DNA from: Nitrospirota bacterium
GTDB lineage: Bacteria > Nitrospirota > 9FT-COMBO-42-15 > HDB-SIOI813
DNA length: 6,668 bases
Direction of reading: 5' to 3'
Assembly (NCBI GenBank): GCA_016234155.1
Contig: JACRGZ010000019.1
Coordinates: forward strand, 1 to 6,668
Shown: positions 1-4,150 of the stretch, piece after piece
Layout: the number at the start of each line of letters is the position of its first letter
Numbering within the stretch: the first letter of the stretch is position 1
Program-made: the position numbers and the translations under genes
The notes under the pieces: model-generated
The model's database searches: none
What the model saw: the letters and a program-made list of their open reading frames with translations, nothing else
Told to the model about the DNA's origin: nothing

Positions 1-1
1 A

Positions 2-2338
2 GTCATCGCAGCAGGGGCAGGTTTCTTTTATATGCTGTATGACAGCAGGGTTCCTCCTGATGATGTCTCCCATTACGCAACAGGTGAGAAGGTGACGCTT
101 ACTGGGATGGTGGATGAGCCTGCAAGGTTCTCCTCAAAAAAGGTAACGGCCAATGTCCGTGCCCTTAAGATTTTTAAAGGGGAAGAGGGGTTACCGGTAA
201 GCGGGAGGGTGAAGGTGACTGTTTATGACCCTGATATGGAGTTAAATTATGGAGACATCATCCAATTTACAGGCAGGCTGAAGATAATCCGGGGTTTTAA
301 GAACCCGGGGCTTTTTGATTATTCGGGATATGTGGCACGGGAGGGGTTCAGGGCAGGCGTCGGCATAGGGAAAAAAGAGAATATTACAAAGACAGGAACA
401 GGCGGAAGCCGATTCTTAAGAAAGATATATCAATGGCGGGAGGAGATCAGGCTCTCTATTACCAGAGGGCTTTCGGGTCCATCATCCGGCATACTACAGG
501 CGATGGCCATTGGCGCTACAGGTGACCTTACCACTGAGGTCAGGGATAAATTTACTGCTGCCGGGGTCACCCATATCCTCTCCATATCAGGTTCTCATTT
601 GGGGTTTGTCAGCCTCCTGATATTTTTCATGATCAGATATACCCTGATTTACCTGCCATATAGGATCCTCCTGAGGTTGTCTCTCTATATGATCCCATCA
701 AAGATAGCGGCCCTCTGCACATTTATCCCCCTGATCTTTTATACCCTGCTATCAGGAGGAGAGATTGCAACGGTACGCTCCCTTATCATGGCCTTAGTCT
801 ACCTGACAGCCATCCTGATAGAGCGGGATGATGACGCAATCAACACATTAGTTATTGCAGCCCTTCTGGTACTTCTGTGGGATCCTCAGGCGCTATTTGA
901 CATATCCTTTCAGCTCTCTTACATGGCGGTATTTTCAATGATCATGGTTGTGGAGAGATTTCATAAGAAAGAGGGAGAAGAGGCGCCTGGCCGGTGGAAA
1001 AGATATTCTGACAAATTCATCCTTTTTTTACTTTTGACCTTGGGCGCCACCATTTCAACAGCCCCCATCGTTGCCTGCTACTACAACCAGATGGCATGGG
1101 CCGGGGTCATATCCAACATGATCATCGTCCCCTTTGTCGGTTTTATTGTCTTGCCTGTCGGCTTGTTTTCATCCTTTCTCGCCCTCATATGGCATGCTGA
1201 TGTATTACCACTGGCATGGTTAAACGACCTGCTGCTGGGCCTGCTGTACAGGATAGTGGAGCTCTTTGCGCGATTCCCGTGGTCTGTCGTATACACCCCT
1301 TCCCCTGGCATCATCCTCATCATCGTCATATACATGTTCATCCTCTCCCTTCTATTCATAAGATACCGGTGGGCAAAGATTGCCCTTCCTCTCTCCATTT
1401 TCTTACTCACCTTTGATTTAGGTTGTAGTCCCATGATTAGAGATAAAGGGGGCTTGATGCGCGTTACCTTCATGGATGTCGGCCAGGGGGACTCATCCTT
1501 CATAGAGTTTCCAGATGGGAAGGTCATGGTTATTGATGGAGGCGGCACATTCAGCGAGACATTTGATATAGGGAGGAGTGTAGTTGCGCCATATCTGTGG
1601 AATGCGGGGATACGCAATATTGATTATATGGTGTTATCACATCCCCAGTTGGATCATATGGAGGGGCTTATATACCTGCTGGATAAGTTTCCTGTTGGAG
1701 AGGTCTGGACTAACGGGATAGGGAGCGGGGCATCTTATTCGTTTGACAGTATTGTGCAGGGCAAAGGGATCAGGCATGTGAGTGTCTATAGAGGTATGAA
1801 GGAAATGATAGTGGGGGGGTGCAGGATACGGTTTTTGAATTCCCCTTTACTAAAGGGGGGTAAGGGAGAAAAGAGCAATAACCTTTCGGTCGTTATGAGG
1901 CTTGCCTGCAAAGATATATCATTCCTGTTCACCGGCGATATAGAGGCAGAGGCAATGAGAGAGATAGCGGCAGGTAATGCCATCCTTCATAGTACAGTCA
2001 TTAAGGTCCCTCATCACGGGGCAAGGGGTTCTGTAGAGGAGGGCTTTATATCTGCAGCAGCGCCGGGGGCAGCAGTGATATCCGCAGGTTATCAGAACTC
2101 ATACCATCACCCATCGCCTGAGGCAATCTCTGCCTATCAGAGGGGAGGGGCGTCTATATACCGGACTGACCTCGACGGGGCTGTAATAGTCGAGGTAAGG
2201 AATGGAAAGAGAGAAATAAAAACCTATAAAGATATGGCTGTAGAAAAGGCAGACCTTAATAATTTCTCATCAACTTTAACAACAGAATTGTCCAACCTCA
2301 AAAAAATTATGGAGGGTTATCGTCATGGGGGGTTATAA
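2..2338 (+). CDS. comEC: ComEC/Rec2 DNA-uptake channel protein, 5'-partial
   Basis: Inner-membrane protein that passes single-stranded DNA into the cytoplasm during natural transformation. The frame is open to the left edge: the codons before the ATG at 32 read VIAAGAGFFY, the end of a membrane helix, so the ATG at 32 is internal and the true start lies outside. Numbering from that ATG, residues 20-120 form the N-terminal beta domain (DUF4131 type) with the family motif NPGLFDY at 91-97. Residues about 150-445 are the multi-helix Competence domain, with HILSISGSHLGF at 181-192 and an ATVRSLIMA segment at 246-254. Residues about 476-725 are the metallo-beta-lactamase-fold domain: MDVGQGDSSF 481-490, SHPQLDHMEG 536-545 (H537, D541, H542), FTGD 633-636, KVPHHGA 658-664, YHHPSP 691-696 and YRTDLDGA 710-717. 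All expected metal-site motifs are present, so the nuclease-like domain looks intact. The DNA-degrading role of this domain is family knowledge. A palindromic repeat is read through at about residues 603-613. The end overlaps the next gene by 14 nt. Confidence 0.95.
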   Translation, partial: VIAAGAGFFYMLYDSRVPPDDVSHYATGEKVTLTGMVDEPARFSSKKVTANVRALKIFKGEEGLPVSGRVKVTVYDPDMELNYGDIIQFTGRLKIIRGFKNPGLFDYSGYVAREGFRAGVGIGKKENITKTGTGGSRFLRKIYQWREEIRLSITRGLSGPSSGILQAMAIGATGDLTTEVRDKFTAAGVTHILSISGSHLGFVSLLIFFMIRYTLIYLPYRILLRLSLYMIPSKIAALCTFIPLIFYTLLSGGEIATVRSLIMALVYLTAILIERDDDAINTLVIAALLVLLWDPQALFDISFQLSYMAVFSMIMVVERFHKKEGEEAPGRWKRYSDKFILFLLLTLGATISTAPIVACYYNQMAWAGVISNMIIVPFVGFIVLPVGLFSSFLALIWHADVLPLAWLNDLLLGLLYRIVELFARFPWSVVYTPSPGIILIIVIYMFILSLLFIRYRWAKIALPLSIFLLTFDLGCSPMIRDKGGLMRVTFMDVGQGDSSFIEFPDGKVMVIDGGGTFSETFDIGRSVVAPYLWNAGIRNIDYMVLSHPQLDHMEGLIYLLDKFPVGEVWTNGIGSGASYSFDSIVQGKGIRHVSVYRGMKEMIVGGCRIRFLNSPLLKGGKGEKSNNLSVVMRLACKDISFLFTGDIEAEAMREIAAGNAILHSTVIKVPHHGARGSVEEGFISAAAPGAAVISAGYQNSYHHPSPEAISAYQRGGASIYRTDLDGAVIVEVRNGKREIKTYKDMAVEKADLNNFSSTLTTELSNLKKIMEGYRHGGL
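1838..1868. repeat. Short palindromic repeat read through inside comEC
   Basis: The core is a perfect inverted repeat: an 8-bp arm ccccttta at 1842-1849, a single C, and taaagggg at 1851-1858. It is flanked by aatt on the left and ggtaaggg on the right. The element resembles a dispersed family seen in many environmental bacterial genomes (aat-ccccttta-n-taaagggg-attaaggg type), which gives peptides such as SPLLKGG on one strand and PPFSKGE on the other; both readings occur here. This family recognition is from memory. In ComEC it encodes about residues 603-613 (NSPLLKGGKGE), a loop between two beta strands just before the conserved SNNLSVVMRL strand. The insertion interpretation is an inference. 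Confidence 0.6.
2311..2316 (+). promoter_or_regulatory. Ribosome binding site for the pilus ATPase gene
   Basis: GGAGGG lies 8 nt upstream of the ATG at 2325, inside the last codons of comEC. It supports this start, which gives an N-terminus (MGGYKKIGEMLVEDG) that matches the usual beginning of MshEN-type ATPases. Because the site and start lie within comEC, translation of the two genes is probably coupled. Confidence 0.75.
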
Positions 2339-4088
2339 GAAGATCGGGGAGATGCTCGTAGAAGACGGGGTTATAGATTGTAATGTTGTTGAAAAGGTGA
2401 TATGGGAGCAGCGGCATGTGAAGATGAGATTTGGCGATATTCTTATCAATAACAGGCTCGCATCAGAGGATGATATCGCCAAGGTGTTATCGCGGCAGCA
2501 CGGGCTTGAATATGCAGATGTGAGCAGGCTTACTGTGATGCCTGAGGCGCTCTTAGTTGTGCGGGAAGATATGGCTCGGAGATACTCGATATTACCGGTT
2601 GGTATAGAAAATAAGACCATTACTATAGTTACATCAGACCCCCTGAATGTGGAATACATTAAGGAGATAGAGTTTCATAGCGGTAAGAGGGTAAACCCGC
2701 TTATAGGGTCAAGACATGCAATCAGTGAGGCCATCAGATATCATTATAGATTTGAGAGATCGATAGGGGAGATTAAGAGCATCTCTCCACCTGCTGGGAG
2801 TGTCCTGGATATTACGAAGAGTGAGCTTTCTGCCCCGGTTATTAAATTAGTAAATATGCTCCTCCTGGAGGCGGCTGAGGGGAGGGCAAGCGATATACAT
2901 ATTGAACCGTCTAAAGATTCAGTAACTGTCAGATTCAGGATTGATGGGGTATTGATAGAGAAGGCAAAGTTGCCCGTGTGGATACATGGCCCACTGACGT
3001 CACGCCTCAAGATATTATCGCGTTTAAATATTGCGGAACGGAGGCTGCCCCAGGACGGTGGATTCAGGATAAGGCTTGGGGGAAAGGATGTGGATATACG
3101 AGTATCAACGATGCCTCTTTCTCATGGGGAAAAGACAGTGGTCAGGGTGCTTGATCAGGCACAGACCATGGTGTCTCTGGAACATCTCGGCATGTCACAG
3201 AATGATTACAGCAAGACTGAGAATCTTATACAGAGAAAGAAGGGGATCATCCTTGTTACAGGACCCACGGGGAGCGGGAAGACCACTACCCTGTATGCAG
3301 TCATAAATAAGATAAGGTCCGGCATGGTCAATATCGTTACGGTCGAGGACCCCATAGAATACAATATACATGGCATAAATCAGGTTCAGGTAAGGTCAGA
3401 GATAGGGCTGACCTTTGCCAAATGTCTCAGATCGATCCTGCGGCAGGACCCTGATGTAATATTGATAGGTGAGATACGGGATGAGGAGACTGCAGAGATA
3501 GCCTTCAGGGCTGCAATGACAGGCCATTTAGTCCTGAGCACACTCCATACTAATGATGCGGCCTCTACAATTACAAGGCTTGTTGATATCGGGATACATA
3601 GATATATCATAGCGTCTACCGTTATAGGGATAATTGCACAGAGGCTTGTAAGGAGATTGTGTGTATCTTGCTATCCCTCTCCCCCTGCAAATCATCCCCC
3701 CCACCTTTTTCCTCCCCCCCTTGTGGGGGGAGGATATGGAGGGGGGTGGGGAGAGGGGAAGGCCTGTCCCTTCGACTCCGCTCAGGACAGGCCTGAGAGA
3801 AGTCGAAGGAGTGAGGTGAAAGCCGGCTGTTATGCCTGTAATCGTACAGGTTATACAGGGAGAACCGGTGTCTTCGAAATCTTTACTGTTACGCCAGGGG
3901 TCAGGGAACTAATAGTATCAGGTGGTACGGAGGGGACTATAAGACAGGCAGCGGCAGGTGAAGGTATGAGGAGTTTGCTTGATGATGCCTTTGAGAAGGT
4001 AAGAGAGGGTATTACAACCCCTGAGGAGATCTGCAGGGTTATTGAGAGGGCAAAGGTTATTGAGCCTGTGTCGGTGGAGGTGTGCTGA
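2325..4088 (+). CDS. pilB: PilB/GspE-family pilus or type II secretion ATPase with repeat-derived insert
   Basis: Cytoplasmic hexameric ATPase that drives assembly of a type IV pilus or type II secretion pseudopilus. Residues 6-58 hold two 24-residue MshEN motifs (KIGEMLVEDG...Q29 and RFGDIL...Q58) separated by 5 residues, the c-di-GMP-binding arrangement. The N2 domain (ASDIHIEP 188-195, RFRIDGVL 203-210, RRLPQDGGF 239-247) is followed by the motor: Walker A GPTGSGKTTT 313-322, Asp box VEDPIEY 340-346, Walker B region DVILIGEIRDEETAE 377-391, His box GHLVLSTLHTND 400-411. The zinc module has C446-x2-C449 and C502-x2-C505, followed by GYTGRTGVFEI. The 52 residues between the pairs exceed the roughly 30 I recall for GspE proteins and are mostly palindromic-repeat sequence, rich in Pro and Gly. 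At 587 residues the protein is slightly long for the family. Overlap with comEC favours a competence-pilus PilB role over GspE, but family-level sequence cannot decide this. No pilC, pilT or pilin gene is visible. Confidence 0.92.
   Translation: MGGYKKIGEMLVEDGVIDCNVVEKVIWEQRHVKMRFGDILINNRLASEDDIAKVLSRQHGLEYADVSRLTVMPEALLVVREDMARRYSILPVGIENKTITIVTSDPLNVEYIKEIEFHSGKRVNPLIGSRHAISEAIRYHYRFERSIGEIKSISPPAGSVLDITKSELSAPVIKLVNMLLLEAAEGRASDIHIEPSKDSVTVRFRIDGVLIEKAKLPVWIHGPLTSRLKILSRLNIAERRLPQDGGFRIRLGGKDVDIRVSTMPLSHGEKTVVRVLDQAQTMVSLEHLGMSQNDYSKTENLIQRKKGIILVTGPTGSGKTTTLYAVINKIRSGMVNIVTVEDPIEYNIHGINQVQVRSEIGLTFAKCLRSILRQDPDVILIGEIRDEETAEIAFRAAMTGHLVLSTLHTNDAASTITRLVDIGIHRYIIASTVIGIIAQRLVRRLCVSCYPSPPANHPPHLFPPPLVGGGYGGGWGEGKACPFDSAQDRPERSRRSEVKAGCYACNRTGYTGRTGVFEIFTVTPGVRELIVSGGTEGTIRQAAAGEGMRSLLDDAFEKVREGITTPEEICRVIERAKVIEPVSVEVC
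3675..3757. repeat. GC-rich imperfect palindromic repeat inside the ATPase gene
   Basis: An imperfect hairpin-forming element. The outer arms are ccctctcccc (3675-3684) and ggggagaggg (3748-3757). The inner arms are cctcccccc (3711-3719) and ggggggagg (3725-3733) around a 5-nt loop. The sequence between the arms is also C-rich on the left and G-rich on the right, but pairs imperfectly. It contains two 7-C runs and two 6-G runs, very unlike the surrounding coding sequence. It is translated as a Pro-rich then Gly-rich stretch (about residues 451-478, for example HPPHLFPPPLVGGGYGGGWG). It looks like a dispersed intergenic repeat of the 'CTCTCCCC...GGGGAGAG' kind, read through in frame. Confidence 0.7.
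3761..3809. repeat. SAQDRPERSRR-type palindromic repeat inside the ATPase gene
   Basis: A second palindrome begins 3 nt after the first ends. Its stem is ccttcgact (3769-3777) with agtcgaagg (3801-3809), then a 3-by-3 internal loop, then ctcagg (3781-3786) with cctgag (3792-3797) around a 5-nt loop. An alternative pairing is ggcctgtcc (3761-3769) with ggacaggcc (3785-3793). In the ATPase frame it encodes PFDSAQDRPERSRR (about residues 482-495). I recognise this as the product of a widespread dispersed repeat (ccttcgac..cgctcagg..cctgag..gtcgaagg); the other strand gives the equally familiar PSTSLRPVLSGVE. It carries no transposase, so if it moves it must be mobilised in trans. Confidence 0.75.
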
Positions 4089-4150
4089 TTGCTGCTGCAG
4101 GCGGTGAGGAGGAGGATTATGCAGAGTATGTAGTGTGGTTTCAGTTGCAT
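3851..4150 (-). CDS. Possible small lipoprotein, antisense to the ATPase 3' end (or remnant)
   Basis: A 99-codon frame on the - strand with a textbook lipoprotein signal: MQLKPHYILCIILLLTAC, with lysine 4, a hydrophobic core at residues 7-15, lipobox L15-T16-A17-C18, then SSNQHTSTDTG as a Ser/Thr linker. AAGGAG (4162-4167) sits 11 nt before the ATG, and the start overlaps the stop of the upstream fusion gene by 10 nt (ATGCAACTGA), as in translationally coupled genes. The signal and lipobox are encoded by the stretch between the two large genes (4089-4150), which otherwise has no role. From about residue 21 the frame runs antisense to the ATPase gene. Beyond about residue 40 it opposes conserved ATPase codons, so that part may be fortuitous. 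It could be a real overlapping gene, a lipoprotein gene cut short by a rearrangement, or chance. No homologue is recognised. Confidence 0.35.
   Translation of the reverse strand: MQLKPHYILCIILLLTACSSNQHTSTDTGSITFALSITLQISSGVVIPSLTFSKASSSKLLIPSPAAACLIVPSVPPDTISSLTPGVTVKISKTPVLPV
4089..4140. other. 52-bp convergent intergenic gap
   Basis: This lies between the stop of the ATPase gene (+) and the stop of the fusion gene (-). No G+C-rich stem followed by a T-run is visible in either direction, so I see no intrinsic terminator for either unit. On the - strand the gap is fully open and encodes the hydrophobic core and lipobox of the lipoprotein-like frame. On the + strand it shows a purine-rich GAGGAGGAGG run followed by a four-codon ATG frame, which is simply the complement of the CTC-CTC-CTC leucine codons. 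Confidence 0.6.

Noticed and set aside
290..312. Small inverted repeat gggtt...aaccc within comEC
   Set aside because: It has only 5-bp arms and encodes the conserved NPGLFDY region, so protein coding explains it.
1081..1617. 178-codon open frame on the - strand within comEC
   Set aside because: It is antisense to the well-conserved ComEC membrane and metallo-beta-lactamase regions, has no recognisable domain, and its composition (many Met, Ser, Pro, Thr) is typical of an antisense shadow.
1812..1819. 7-G run in comEC as evidence of a frameshift or pseudogene
   Set aside because: The comEC frame is continuous on both sides and all downstream motifs are in the same frame.
3672..3827. The repeat cluster as a CRISPR array or intrinsic terminator
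   Set aside because: The palindromes differ from one another with no regular spacers, and they lie inside an uninterrupted coding frame without a T-run.
4107..4133. Strong GAGGAGGAGG ribosome-site-like run followed by ATG and a stop after four codons on the + strand, possibly a truncated next operon gene or leader peptide
   Set aside because: The purine run is the exact complement of the leucine codons in the lipoprotein-like signal on the other strand, the spacing to the ATG is only about 3 nt, and nothing follows it.
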